Made by a program: the position numbers and the translations under genes | NCBI GenBank assembly: GCA_964528155.1 | Contig: CAZGRL010000097.1 | Location: 1 to 13,553, forward strand | DNA: 13,553 nucleotides | Direction of reading: 5' to 3' | Source: G001797105 sp964528155 | GTDB lineage: Bacteria > Chloroflexota > Anaerolineae > Anaerolineales > E44-bin32 | Part shown: in pieces, positions 6,568-13,553 of the stretch | Layout: the number at the start of each line of letters is the position of its first letter | Numbering within the stretch: position 1 is the first letter of the stretch | The notes under the pieces: model-generated | What the model saw: only the letters and a program-made list of their open reading frames with translations | Told to the model about the DNA's origin: nothing | The model's database searches: none

Positions 6568-8715
6568 TTGCGAGGCGAAGCGGCGTCAGAGATTAGGATC
6601 GACCAGTCTCTGCACGGATACGTCGATGGCCATAGACTACTTGCCTCATCCCGGAAACTCCCGAATGAGGCTGAGCGAGCCATTCTGATACTGAGCGACA
6701 TGTCGGGCCCCAGCATGGTTGACGGGTTCGAGTCCTATCTGACGGGATACCCTCTTCCTGCAACTGACGCTTATGTCCTCGGTCGAACTTGGTATGCGCC
6801 AGAAAGAGGAAGGCCTGGTTGCGTTTGGACTCACTCGCTTATCATCGATTCGCTAGCGATGTCGGAGATAACCACACCCCGGTCTCTCACAAGGCTATTC
6901 CATCGGCCAGGGATGGACTCTGACACAGAAGGGTATTCTCGGCGACTGCGCATTCAACCTGAAGCTGAGGAGGATAGGCTGCATTTGGGGACACGCGAGC
7001 GAGCTCTAGCCCAGAAGATCCTAGTCAATCTGTACGAATACCCGAACACGCCGGTACTTCTTGAAGCAGTAAAGGCCACGGACCTCGAGTATCTCATACT
7101 AGCAATCTGGATCCAGCAGTGGCCTGAGCTTCGAATGTCCTTCACCTTCTGTTCGGGCGCAATTGAAAGCCGAGCAATCCAAGGGCGGGCTTTTGAGCTC
7201 CAGGCAGTTCCGAAAGCGTCATTTGCTAGGGTTTCCCGAAGAGTCAAGGATGGGATCAGCATGAGCCTTGCAGATCAGAGGGAGACTGAGGAACCCCCGG
7301 CATGGATACCGCCTGTGACTGACGACATCCTGCACGGACCGACCGAGTTTCGGCGATTCACATGGGAATTCGGTCCAGAAGTCAAAGGCGGGCCCGCTGC
7401 GTTTGGCGCGCTTGCTAAGGTCTATTCGGAGGCCTCCCTCTACAGAGGCGGGGAGCGGCCCCTGAAAGGGATACTTGACCTGATTGCTGACTGGTTTCCG
7501 AGCGCACAAGACGCGCCCCGACTCAAGTGGTCGCTCTTCGGCTCTCCGGACAGCCGATGGAGCTTGTCTAGGGGAAATGATGGTGAGGCCGAGATCTTGC
7601 GGGAACTCTGCTTGACAAGAAACCATATGCCGTTTCGGGCACAAGACCTTTCAATTCGCAAACGGGCAGACAGACTTTGGGTTACCTCCCCCGAGGAGGC
7701 GCAAAGGCTGATATGTGAGTTGATCGAACGCGAACCAAATCCCATCGCCGAGCAATTCCTTTACGGCGTTTCTCATGCGATGACACCCGACGAAGCAGTT
7801 GACATCACAAGAAACAACCGCCCCCTCCTGACGGCACTTGTGCGGCTCAACCCAGGGCTCGCTACGGGCGCGGAGATATGGCGTTTACCGACGGAGCAAC
7901 AGAAAGACATCCTGGACATTCTCCTAGCACCAGGAGGCCTGGATGACAGAATGGCCCACCAAGTAATCGGAGCGATGCTACAGGCGGACTCATCGTGGGC
8001 ATCCCGAGTTGTGGTGGAGGAGCTCGGTGATTTGGCCGTTGCAGCAGTCCTGGATTTCCTTCAAGCCGCCGGGACCGATCAAGTCATGGGGGAAGCTAGA
8101 GAGTGGTCGGATGCACTCCGTTCGAGATCATCAGCAATCATCCGTTGGATCCGCTCGTCGAGAAAACGTTCCCCCCGAGTAATGGGCTACATTGCCACAC
8201 TGCTGGATGCAAACAGTCGCGATGTCCGGGAGCTGGGCGCAAAGCCCTGGCTCTCGACGGCAAGAAAGGCACAGCCCGTTCTCGGGGGGACGGCCCTGAT
8301 AGAGGCCGCGGCTTTCTGGCTGTCTCTCGGCTTTGCGAATCCCGAAGACGGCGCGGTTGATCTAGTGAAATGGTCCTTCGAGGTTGTTCACGACGCAGCC
8401 GCAGGGGGCCGGCTGGAGTATCGAAGCTGGCGAATGGTGAGGCAACACTTACCCCAGCTGGCCTGGTGGATGGATTGGGATAACTGCGAGCGCCTCAGGC
8501 GAGGGCTAATCCTGCATTTCGCTGAAAATGGCTGGCCGCCGGCCGATTTCCTTGCCTCGGTTGGATCCCCGGATACCTTTGCCAAGATAGTTCATTATGG
8601 TCGGAGGGAAAGGGCGCTCGCTGAGTTCCTAAGGGGGGTAGCGAGAGGTGTCAAGTCCGGCGCCCTTCGAGCAAGCGAGCAGCAAAGAAGGATACTCTCT
8701 CGCGAGTTTTGGTAG
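6568..8715 (+). CDS. GTPase-associated protein 1 (GAP1)
   Basis: This 715-aa soluble protein has the diagnostic N-terminal GAP1 domain: QSLHGYVDGHRLLASS (13-28), LSDMSG (42-47), YLTGYPLP (57-64), RTWYAPE (73-79) and RPGCVWTHSLIID (82-94). A long helical middle follows, with an acidic/aromatic WEFGPE and SEASLYRGGERPL region near residue 270-290, and a C-terminal half of helical repeats. GAP1 proteins accompany double-GTPases in predicted NTP-dependent conflict systems and are thought to regulate or scaffold them; biochemical function is unproven. The start is taken as TTG 6568 because GGAGAGGG ends 5 nt before it; TTG 6553 is a poor alternative. The gap to the previous stop is 1 nt, so translation should be coupled. 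It is the last gene of the operon. Confidence 0.93.
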   Translation: MRGEAASEIRIDQSLHGYVDGHRLLASSRKLPNEAERAILILSDMSGPSMVDGFESYLTGYPLPATDAYVLGRTWYAPERGRPGCVWTHSLIIDSLAMSEITTPRSLTRLFHRPGMDSDTEGYSRRLRIQPEAEEDRLHLGTRERALAQKILVNLYEYPNTPVLLEAVKATDLEYLILAIWIQQWPELRMSFTFCSGAIESRAIQGRAFELQAVPKASFARVSRRVKDGISMSLADQRETEEPPAWIPPVTDDILHGPTEFRRFTWEFGPEVKGGPAAFGALAKVYSEASLYRGGERPLKGILDLIADWFPSAQDAPRLKWSLFGSPDSRWSLSRGNDGEAEILRELCLTRNHMPFRAQDLSIRKRADRLWVTSPEEAQRLICELIEREPNPIAEQFLYGVSHAMTPDEAVDITRNNRPLLTALVRLNPGLATGAEIWRLPTEQQKDILDILLAPGGLDDRMAHQVIGAMLQADSSWASRVVVEELGDLAVAAVLDFLQAAGTDQVMGEAREWSDALRSRSSAIIRWIRSSRKRSPRVMGYIATLLDANSRDVRELGAKPWLSTARKAQPVLGGTALIEAAAFWLSLGFANPEDGAVDLVKWSFEVVHDAAAGGRLEYRSWRMVRQHLPQLAWWMDWDNCERLRRGLILHFAENGWPPADFLASVGSPDTFAKIVHYGRRERALAEFLRGVARGVKSGALRASEQQRRILSREFW

Positions 8716-8791
8716 CGGAAAGGCGAATGTCGGGCAGACACTGGCCGGGCACGACAGGCTTTCTGTACTCCTTGTGGTCGCGGAGGATGCG

Positions 8792-8871
8792 ATCCTAGAA
8801 TCAGGACGCAGTGCGTGATGATTGTCGGCTGGTCATATGCGATGTCGGAATCGCTGAGACCATTCTAGGAT
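8792..8871. repeat. 10-bp inverted repeat downstream of the GTPase operon
   Basis: ATCCTAGAAT (8792-8801) and ATTCTAGGAT (8862-8871) are perfect inverted copies separated by 60 bp, beginning 76 bp after the GAP1 stop. No run of T follows, so it is not a simple terminator. It lies in the 8716-9081 stretch between convergent genes, which otherwise holds only the small ORF at 8923-9015. It could be a long-range stem in the 3' UTR, a protein site or an element boundary. Confidence 0.4.
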
Positions 8872-8922
8872 TTCGGAACAACGTCCGAGACCGAGATCCG
8901 GCCTTCGGAAGTTAGGATAGAA

Positions 8923-9015
8923 ATGCGTGATCGCTATGGAGTTGTGATCGCCATCATCGCAGTAGGCGCCCTGGTCCTGGCCACAAACGCGGTTCACCAG
9001 GATGAATGGAACTGA
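8923..9015 (+). CDS. Possible 30-aa single-helix membrane peptide
   Basis: ATG 8923 follows AGGA (8914-8917) by 5 nt. The frame encodes 30 residues: a charged start (MRDRYG), one hydrophobic helix (VVIAIIAVGALVLATNAV) and a polar acidic end (HQDEWN). It is co-directional with the GTPase operon, about 207 bp after GAP1. Size and pattern resemble small membrane proteins or type I toxin-like peptides, but I recognise no family. It may also be a decayed 5' end of a lost gene or chance. Confidence 0.35.
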   Translation: MRDRYGVVIAIIAVGALVLATNAVHQDEWN

Positions 9016-9081
9016 ACTCAGCCTTGTCTGGCAGACCTAGATCACCTTCACAATCGACCGGCCGTTCATTCGCCTCATCGG

Positions 9082-10356
9082 TCAATGCCAGTGGGGAAGC
9101 ATTCCCCTGGCGGGAAGGGCGATGAATCCAGCGTGGGAGGGCCCCTCGGTCGGACGTGTCACCCCGCAATCTAGTAGGGTTTCCCATTCCGGTTGACCGT
9201 AGTAACCCGCCGCCTCCGGGCGCTCCATCTGGCAGCCTTGAATGGGCGATGAAGCTTGGGTCGCCATATCCGCCTTCATCAGGATCAACGCCGATCCGTC
9301 GGCTTGGACGTAGAACAACTCCGATCCAGTCTTGCCCCATGCTGGAGCATCCTGGAATTCATCGGTGTTGTTCAGGCGTTGGATCTCTCCTGTGGTAGGG
9401 TCGAGCAGGAAGATCCTGCGGCCGGCGATCGCCGGGTTGTCCCAGCCCATCCAGTCCGCCCAATCAGGCCCCGTGTCTTCTGCCGGCACCGCCGCATATG
9501 CGATCCAGCGACCGTCCGGCGACCATGCCAGGGTGCCTGGCACTTGCTCTTGAGCTGTAACCGGAACGTTCAACATCCTTGTTGTGACGTCGTAGATGGC
9601 CAGGTTCTTGTCTATCTGGGCCGAACGATAGCCGCCATCGGTGAAAGCCAATTCGGTCCCGTCAGGTGCCCAACTCTGATAGAAGGGATTGAGCAATGAG
9701 GTCTGACTGATCTGGAGCGCCTGTCGCGACAGAGTATCCAGAACGGACATTGGAAGGCCATCCGCCAGGATCGATGCACTCATCGGCCCAGACCAGAACA
9801 CGAGCCGCTGATCATCGGGGGACCATGGCCCAAGTTGGATTTGCGCCGGTCCTGGGTATTCTGCCTGCGGCAGAGAATACAGATATCGAGCTTGCTGGTC
9901 CGGGGGCTGGGAGTCCACACTCCAAATCTCCGGAGCGAGGGGCCCTGCTCCTGTCGTTGAACTGAGCACGACCGCAAGCCAGCGGCTGTCGGCCGACCAA
10001 CGTGCGCTGGTTGCGCTGCTCCCGGCGGGCATTGGATTGTGCTCCACTCCATCCGAGTCAATCAGCCGCAGGTAGCCGGTCAAGGGCTCGAACGACGCGG
10101 TCCAGCGCCCGTCGGGCGAGACAACGTCATCGCGTTGAGGGCCAGTGCCTTGATCTTGCCCACCCGAAGCGGGGGCCGTAGGCTGACTTGGTATGGCAGT
10201 TGGTTCGGCTTTGATGCGAGTCGACGTCGGGGCGGGCCGGGGAAGGGTAGGGCTCGATGTGACCGTCGCCGAGGACGGCGAGCATCCGACCATTCCTAGA
10301 AGCAATGCGGCCAGAATCAACTTGCCATGAGGGGTACTTTTCCCATCAGGGGCCAT
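9082..10356 (-). CDS. Lipoprotein with TolB-like (PD40/WD40-like) beta-propeller
   Basis: The 424-aa protein starts with a lipoprotein-type signal: basic n-region, hydrophobic LILAALLLGMVGC, with the lipidated Cys at 25 (the -3 Met is unusual). A Ser/Thr/Pro-rich linker (about 26-80) would hold it off the membrane. Then come at least six blade-like motifs: SPDGRWTASF, SADSRWLAVV, SPDDQRLVFW, APDGTELAFT, SPDGRWIAYA and GKTGSELFYV, typical of TolB-type PD40 propellers. The role is probably extracytoplasmic binding or sensing of a ligand or protein; the partner is unknown. The ATG at 10356 lacks a clear ribosome site. It converges on the GAP1 operon and is not functionally tied to it by the sequence. 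Confidence 0.86.
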   Translation of the reverse strand: MAPDGKSTPHGKLILAALLLGMVGCSPSSATVTSSPTLPRPAPTSTRIKAEPTAIPSQPTAPASGGQDQGTGPQRDDVVSPDGRWTASFEPLTGYLRLIDSDGVEHNPMPAGSSATSARWSADSRWLAVVLSSTTGAGPLAPEIWSVDSQPPDQQARYLYSLPQAEYPGPAQIQLGPWSPDDQRLVFWSGPMSASILADGLPMSVLDTLSRQALQISQTSLLNPFYQSWAPDGTELAFTDGGYRSAQIDKNLAIYDVTTRMLNVPVTAQEQVPGTLAWSPDGRWIAYAAVPAEDTGPDWADWMGWDNPAIAGRRIFLLDPTTGEIQRLNNTDEFQDAPAWGKTGSELFYVQADGSALILMKADMATQASSPIQGCQMERPEAAGYYGQPEWETLLDCGVTRPTEGPSHAGFIALPARGMLPHWH

Positions 10357-10409
10357 ACCACGCTATCTCTGAGTGACGGAGATCCGGAGCAACTCTTGAG
10401 TATACGTCC

Positions 10410-10682
10410 TCAGACCATATGGGACCAAGCGAACGGCTGGATCAGGCGCAGTAGGTGGTCGGTGCCATCTCCCATCAAGCTCTCGCGCCGATGGCCCCAC
10501 AATCCCAGAAGACTGTCTCCTTGGGCTAGGCTCAGCCAGCTCCGCTCAAGGAGCACATTCTTCACCAGTTGTTCCTCCTCGGTATGGTTCGTCCAGGCCG
10601 CGGATGTCAGCGGAAGCGTGTCCTTCTTCATGACACCAAATCCCATCAACGCGACCGGAAACATGATCAGGTGAAGCTTCAC
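10410..10682 (-). CDS. Hypothetical 90-aa protein, uncertain
   Basis: A 90-codon minus-strand frame starts at GTG 10680-10682 and ends 53 bp before the lipoprotein gene. Third codon positions are mostly G/C, as in neighbouring genes, which favours coding over the overlapping Ser/Arg-rich plus-strand frame. It begins MKLHLIMFPVALMGFGVM, a short hydrophobic start, and continues with a soluble Leu/Trp-containing sequence (AWTNHTEEEQLVKNVLLERS). No ribosome site precedes the GTG, which is inside a 12-bp palindrome. I recognise no family. It could be a degraded gene. Confidence 0.33.
   Translation of the reverse strand: MKLHLIMFPVALMGFGVMKKDTLPLTSAAWTNHTEEEQLVKNVLLERSWLSLAQGDSLLGLWGHRRESLMGDGTDHLLRLIQPFAWSHMV
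10671..10682. repeat. 12-bp perfect palindrome GTGAAGCTTCAC
   Basis: A self-complementary 12-mer (with a HindIII-like core) spans the putative GTG start of the 90-aa minus-strand ORF. A partly related GAGGTGAAACTC lies at 10687-10698. Possible regulatory palindrome, or chance. Confidence 0.25.
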
Positions 10683-10808
10683 ATCCGAGGTGAAACTCTA
10701 TAGGAATGGAGAACCTGGCGGGTGACTCCCCTCAGCAAGATGTAGATGCTCTCCAGGCGCGTCCTGCAGCGACGGTTCACTGTCTCAAGTGTCGCTGCTC
10801 GTGGATTC

Positions 10809-11453
10809 TCAGATGGGTGGTGCCTGGCGCCTGTAGTCCATCAGGAAGAAACCACGTAGTGCTTCGCCAGATGACTGCGCTGGCGATATCCCTCTCCTCG
10901 GGTTGGAGAAGTCCATCGTGAGCCGCGGCTCCTCGTTGGGATGATTCGGATCATACAGGGCGATCTCGACCTTCTTATCTACGTCCCCGTACTCGTATGC
11001 CCGGGCGACCACCTGGTGATTGTGACCCGGATCCGAGATCCCGCTCGCGCGGATCAGCGCAAGAACGGCCGGGTCCCCGCGGTCGATCCTTCTCCTAAGC
11101 TTCGGGAATTCCTGCGACGCGGTTCGCCGCCCGACTTCCGTGTCGTTGAGGATCATCCACTCGAGCACCTTCAACAGGCCTGCAGGGAGGCTTAGGCTGT
11201 CCACTTGCCGGTCAACAAGGCAGAGATAGAGACTACTCCCGACTCTTGGAACACTCACCCGTGGCGGGATGGGGTTGCCTCCGTAGTAGAAGTCCAGAGC
11301 TGCGAAGCACATGCCTCCGCACAGGCCATAGACGACGTCCCCCAGGTCAATGGACCCAACAAGGGGCAAGTCGAGCTCAAATGAGAACTCGAACCGATTC
11401 GTGAAATGGAACCCGTTGGCTTGCGAGGTGAAAGCGGTGGATGCAGCGGTCAT
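10809..11453 (-). CDS. Papain/C39-like cysteine-peptidase-fold protein
   Basis: The 214-aa protein starts at ATG 11453, preceded by a very good GGGAGGAAGGGAA; the frame extends 21 more residues to 11516 but without support. Features suggesting a papain-like fold are GLCGGMCFAALDF (C45 and C49, either possibly the nucleophile), GHNHQVVARAY (H144/H146) and ALYDPNHPNEEPRL (D168), which together give a Cys-His-Asp order. The DRGDPAVLALIR and NHQVVA pattern is the usual one for C39-like domains that hold a hidden peptidase fold. No signal peptide or membrane segment is seen. It is encoded 280 bp downstream of the subtilase on the same strand, so both may belong to one proteolysis module. Activity and family name are inferred from pattern only. 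Confidence 0.6.
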   Translation of the reverse strand: MTAASTAFTSQANGFHFTNRFEFSFELDLPLVGSIDLGDVVYGLCGGMCFAALDFYYGGNPIPPRVSVPRVGSSLYLCLVDRQVDSLSLPAGLLKVLEWMILNDTEVGRRTASQEFPKLRRRIDRGDPAVLALIRASGISDPGHNHQVVARAYEYGDVDKKVEIALYDPNHPNEEPRLTMDFSNPRRGISPAQSSGEALRGFFLMDYRRQAPPI

Positions 11454-11566
11454 TTCCCTTCCTCCCACATCTTGAAAGGGCAAGCGCGCACACGTTCTCT
11501 TAGGAGGCACATACACATGAGATCTTATGCTTCAGCAAGTGGTCCTATCTGGGGGCCCTAAGCCAA

Positions 11567-11589
11567 TTGATTTGGGGTCATCAAATTGA
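11567..11589. other. Weak hairpin in the 280-bp gap between the protease genes
   Basis: TTGATTTG (11567-11574) can pair with CAAATTGA (11582-11589) across a 7-nt loop, with two G-U pairs. Neither side has a T run. The 11454-11733 gap separates the subtilase stop from the next protease gene and shows no convincing gene. The hairpin might be a weak attenuator; low confidence. Confidence 0.2.
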
Positions 11590-11733
11590 GGTGACGCTCG
11601 ACCTTTCCGCCGAATCATCCTGAGCCACGCGGTCCATGCCACATCGCGTCGGGCAGGGGTGCTGAGTAGAAAGATGAGCCGATCTGTTTGCCTTCCTGAA
11701 CCCGCCGCGGCGTCAGTCCCCCCAGCTTTGTGC

Positions 11734-13080
11734 TCAGGCCGCCTTCCGCCTCCTCCGCCCCCTGGCCTTCGGTACTCTCTTCCTCGGTTTGAGCCCGAGC
11801 GCCTTGAAGGCCGCCGCGGCGTCAATGACTCCGTAGCCCATGTCGAAGTCCCACCCATTGCCTTCGAGATCACGTGCTGTACGCTGTAGTAGTCCCTTCA
11901 ATTGGGCTGGCGCGAGTCTCTTGGTGGAGACCTTCTGTCGCAGCGCGGCGGCAACGCCCGCGGCGACGGGGCTGGCCGCAGAGGTCCCGCTGTCTGCGGT
12001 CCAGACTCCCGAACCTCGAAAGTGGCTGAAGGCGGCAAGATCCGGCTTGCGGCTGTACAGGCCTCCCGGACCCTGGGACGAGTATCCCAGCCGGCGATCG
12101 TCCACGGTGACGGCAGCCACGGTCACGACATCGGGGTGAGAGTTCGCGCCGTGGATGCTGGCCCCAGGGCCGGTATCGCTCGGGCCGCATCGGCCGTCCG
12201 GACATTCGGCCCCGCAGTTTCCTGCAGCAAAGAACACGTCAGCACCCGCTGTCACCAGACTGGCCACGACCTGATTGAAGGGATGGTCCGGGTTCGCACT
12301 GTAGTTCTCGGGCGAACCGATAGGTGCATCCTCGGACCGATCAAACATCCCCCAGCTATTGTTGACCACCAGTGGGCCCGGCTTCTCAGCCAGTGAGCGC
12401 ATCAAATCAGCGAATGCCGCGATCGCGTCGGATAGAAAAGCCGTCCATGTGCCGCCCTGCGATTGGAGCAAGGCGTAGTCCAGGATGCGCGCCTGAGGAG
12501 CGGCGATGCGGATGTCGAAGGCCACCATGGTCCCGTGATCTGGAGACATGGAGCCGGGCACGTAGCCCGGCGTCGGAGCCCAGCCGCCAGCTACCGGGAT
12601 TTGCGTGCCGTCGATGCCGGTATCCACCACGGCGACGCGGACTCCACGTCCTGTCAGGCCATTTCGCCGCAGGGTCGGGACTCCCAACCCGCGAGCCACA
12701 TCCTTGTCATCTCCCACCGGCCTGTTGCCACAGTACGGCCTGGGAAAGATGGAGACGGAAGGGTCAACGAATACCCCGACCACCTCCTCCGGCCGATCCC
12801 TGCGCAGACGCTGAACCGCTTCTTCGTCGTCGAACTGGGCTCTGAGACAGTAGGTGGTGACCGCTCCGATGTCGCGATAGTTGAACCCGGAAGCTACGGG
12901 CTGTTCGGCAGGGATGCCCGTTCGACCTGAAACGGCCACAGCGTGATACTTCTCATCAAACTCCATGCCAGCGACCTTAACCGTGTTTTCGAGCAGCGGC
13001 CCGGCCATGGAAAACGATCTGGCGTTAAAGCTGGCCTCTAGCGGTTCGTGTTTCCGGACAAGTACAATGCGGCGGATCAT
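11734..13080 (-). CDS. Subtilisin-family (S8) serine protease without signal peptide
   Basis: The 448-aa protein has an intact catalytic triad: VVDTGID (D153), DHGTMVA (H182) and SGTSAASP (S367), with the oxyanion Asn in AAGN (N288) and the NNSWG block (240-244). The N-terminal ~110 residues precede the catalytic domain. They include a propeptide-like stretch (LRAQFDDEEAVQRLRRDRP, then VGVFVDPSVSIFP) resembling an I9-type inhibitor region. No signal peptide is apparent, so it may be cytosolic or exported by other means. Cysteines cluster near 289-298 (NCGAECPDGRC). The tail (KPRKRVPKARGRRRRKAA) is unusually basic. ATG 13080 has GGGAGGGAG just upstream; a start at 13113 lacks such a site. It lies 69 bp downstream of the 85-aa gene on the same strand and probably shares its transcript. 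Confidence 0.95.
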   Translation of the reverse strand: MIRRIVLVRKHEPLEASFNARSFSMAGPLLENTVKVAGMEFDEKYHAVAVSGRTGIPAEQPVASGFNYRDIGAVTTYCLRAQFDDEEAVQRLRRDRPEEVVGVFVDPSVSIFPRPYCGNRPVGDDKDVARGLGVPTLRRNGLTGRGVRVAVVDTGIDGTQIPVAGGWAPTPGYVPGSMSPDHGTMVAFDIRIAAPQARILDYALLQSQGGTWTAFLSDAIAAFADLMRSLAEKPGPLVVNNSWGMFDRSEDAPIGSPENYSANPDHPFNQVVASLVTAGADVFFAAGNCGAECPDGRCGPSDTGPGASIHGANSHPDVVTVAAVTVDDRRLGYSSQGPGGLYSRKPDLAAFSHFRGSGVWTADSGTSAASPVAAGVAAALRQKVSTKRLAPAQLKGLLQRTARDLEGNGWDFDMGYGVIDAAAAFKALGLKPRKRVPKARGRRRRKAA

Positions 13081-13149
13081 GATCTCCCTCCCTATCTTTC
13101 GACCGTGGTCCACGGGTCACCGTGTGCTCCCTGCGAGACGGAGGCCGCG

Positions 13150-13407
13150 CTAGCTCGTCGGCTGCTGTTGAGTGTCCGCGAAGAAACGCACGCCGCGGAT
13201 TCGCTCGGCTCTTGCTCTTGCCTCGGGGGTGGCCAGTCCGCGGAGGATGTACCTCCCAAGTTTGGGGTTGATCAGAATCGGTCCGTACCCTTCGTCGAGC
13301 TTGACCCCCGTACCTTCAAAGAGGGAATGGGCCGCGAGCATGTCCAGCTCCGTGCCGGGCCTGTCTACCTGGATGATGAAACGCTTGGCTTGCCCGCTCC
13401 GCCTCAT
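13150..13407 (-). CDS. 85-aa protein resembling a free-standing subtilisin propeptide/inhibitor
   Basis: The ATG (13405-13407) overlaps the stop of the upstream frame as ATGA, with GAGGT about 8 nt before it. The soluble protein has a beta-rich look: RFIIQVDRPG, GYGPILINPKLGRYILRGLA, then TPEARARAERIRGVRFFADTQQQP. The last part mirrors the end of I9-type subtilase propeptides (an amphipathic helix followed by GVxxfxD near the C-terminus) and parallels the propeptide-like stretch in the adjacent subtilase. The gene directly precedes that subtilase, so it may chaperone or inhibit it. Alternatively it is an unrelated small protein with chance similarity. Confidence 0.7.
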   Translation of the reverse strand: MRRSGQAKRFIIQVDRPGTELDMLAAHSLFEGTGVKLDEGYGPILINPKLGRYILRGLATPEARARAERIRGVRFFADTQQQPTS

Positions 13408-13553
13408 CTGCCGACCTCATTTGACTCTTCTGGGACTAAGGCGAAGCACGAATGGCCGATCAGGCGCTTCCGCCCGCCGTCGCGGAACCAGACGTCCACG
13501 TTGAGCAAGAACAGGGCGATAATGAACTCCCACGCAAAGAAACGATAGAAGCC
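13404..13553 (-). CDS. C-terminal end of a short membrane protein (possibly methyltransferase N-terminal remnant)
   Basis: The minus-strand frame is open at the window edge and gives 49 residues before TGA. It begins GFYRFFAWEFIIALFLLNVDVW (given here as GFYRFFAWEF then IIALFLLNVDVW), a hydrophobic helix, then a polar end RDGGRKRLIGHSCFALVPEE. The FYRFFAWE block resembles the start of isoprenylcysteine carboxyl methyltransferase-like proteins, yet the frame stops soon after. It is therefore either a truncated copy or a different short membrane protein. The stop overlaps the ATG of the 85-aa gene, indicating coupling. Confidence 0.5.
   Translation of the reverse strand, partial: GFYRFFAWEFIIALFLLNVDVWFRDGGRKRLIGHSCFALVPEESNEVGR

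Noticed and set aside
7219..7644. Minus-strand frame of 141 codons inside GAP1
   Set aside because: It is antisense to a strongly conserved gene and has no family pattern.
11503..11562. Plus-strand AGGAGG followed by ATG and a 14-codon frame
   Set aside because: Too short and antisense to the protease genes; probably chance, although the ribosome-like site is good.
12372..12930. Plus-strand frames of 155-157 codons inside the subtilase
   Set aside because: They are Arg/Pro-rich reading frames typical of the complement of a GC-rich gene.
1..13553. CRISPR array, tRNA/rRNA, transposase or integrase
   Set aside because: No regularly spaced repeats, cloverleaf-like segments, or recombinase motifs were seen on either strand.

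Overview
The window is GC-rich (a 60-base line in the subtilase has 41 G/C, one in the phosphoesterase gene 31), uses GTG and TTG starts, and combines a lipoprotein beta-propeller with a Ser/Thr/Pro-rich linker, subtilase-type proteases and membrane/pilus-type genes. This suggests a free-living high-GC environmental bacterium, possibly Chloroflexota/Anaerolineae-like. The taxonomic guess is weak because the window holds no rRNA or housekeeping marker.

Layout. (1) 1-1361, plus strand: the 3' end of an A24 prepilin-peptidase-like gene overlapping by 4 nt an exported polytopic membrane protein built from three similar two-helix units. (2) 1384-2132: a possible 45-aa minus-strand ORF, a small excisionase/BldC-type helix-turn-helix gene, then a 284-bp leader with an inverted repeat. 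(3) 2133-8715, plus strand, the centrepiece: five co-directional genes encoding a calcineurin-like metallophosphoesterase with a C-terminal adaptor-like helical domain, an alpha-helical protein resembling GASH, two different P-loop GTPases resembling the 'double-GTPase' families DO-GTPase2 and DO-GTPase1, and a 715-aa GAP1 (GTPase-associated protein 1) protein. I recognise this as a GTPase-centred NTP-dependent conflict/defence system of the kind predicted by comparative genomics. I know of no established mechanism or activity for it. (4) 8716-9081: intergenic, with a 10-bp inverted repeat and a possible 30-aa membrane peptide. (5) 9082-13553, minus strand: TolB-like propeller lipoprotein, a doubtful 90-aa ORF, a papain/C39-like cysteine-protease-like protein, a cytosolic-looking subtilase with intact catalytic residues, an 85-aa protein resembling a free-standing subtilisin propeptide/inhibitor, and the end of a short membrane protein.

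How the genes may work together. In the central operon the likely logic is sensing or switching by two GTPases held by GAP1 and the GASH-like protein, with the phosphoesterase as the most plausible effector (nuclease, nucleotidase or phosphatase), recruited through its C-terminal adaptor-like domain. Tight spacing, strong ribosome-binding sites and a 1-nt gap before GAP1 indicate one transcript. On the right flank, a subtilase, a possible cognate propeptide-like inhibitor and a second protease-like protein form a separate candidate proteolytic module. No CRISPR array, tRNA, rRNA, transposase or integrase was found.
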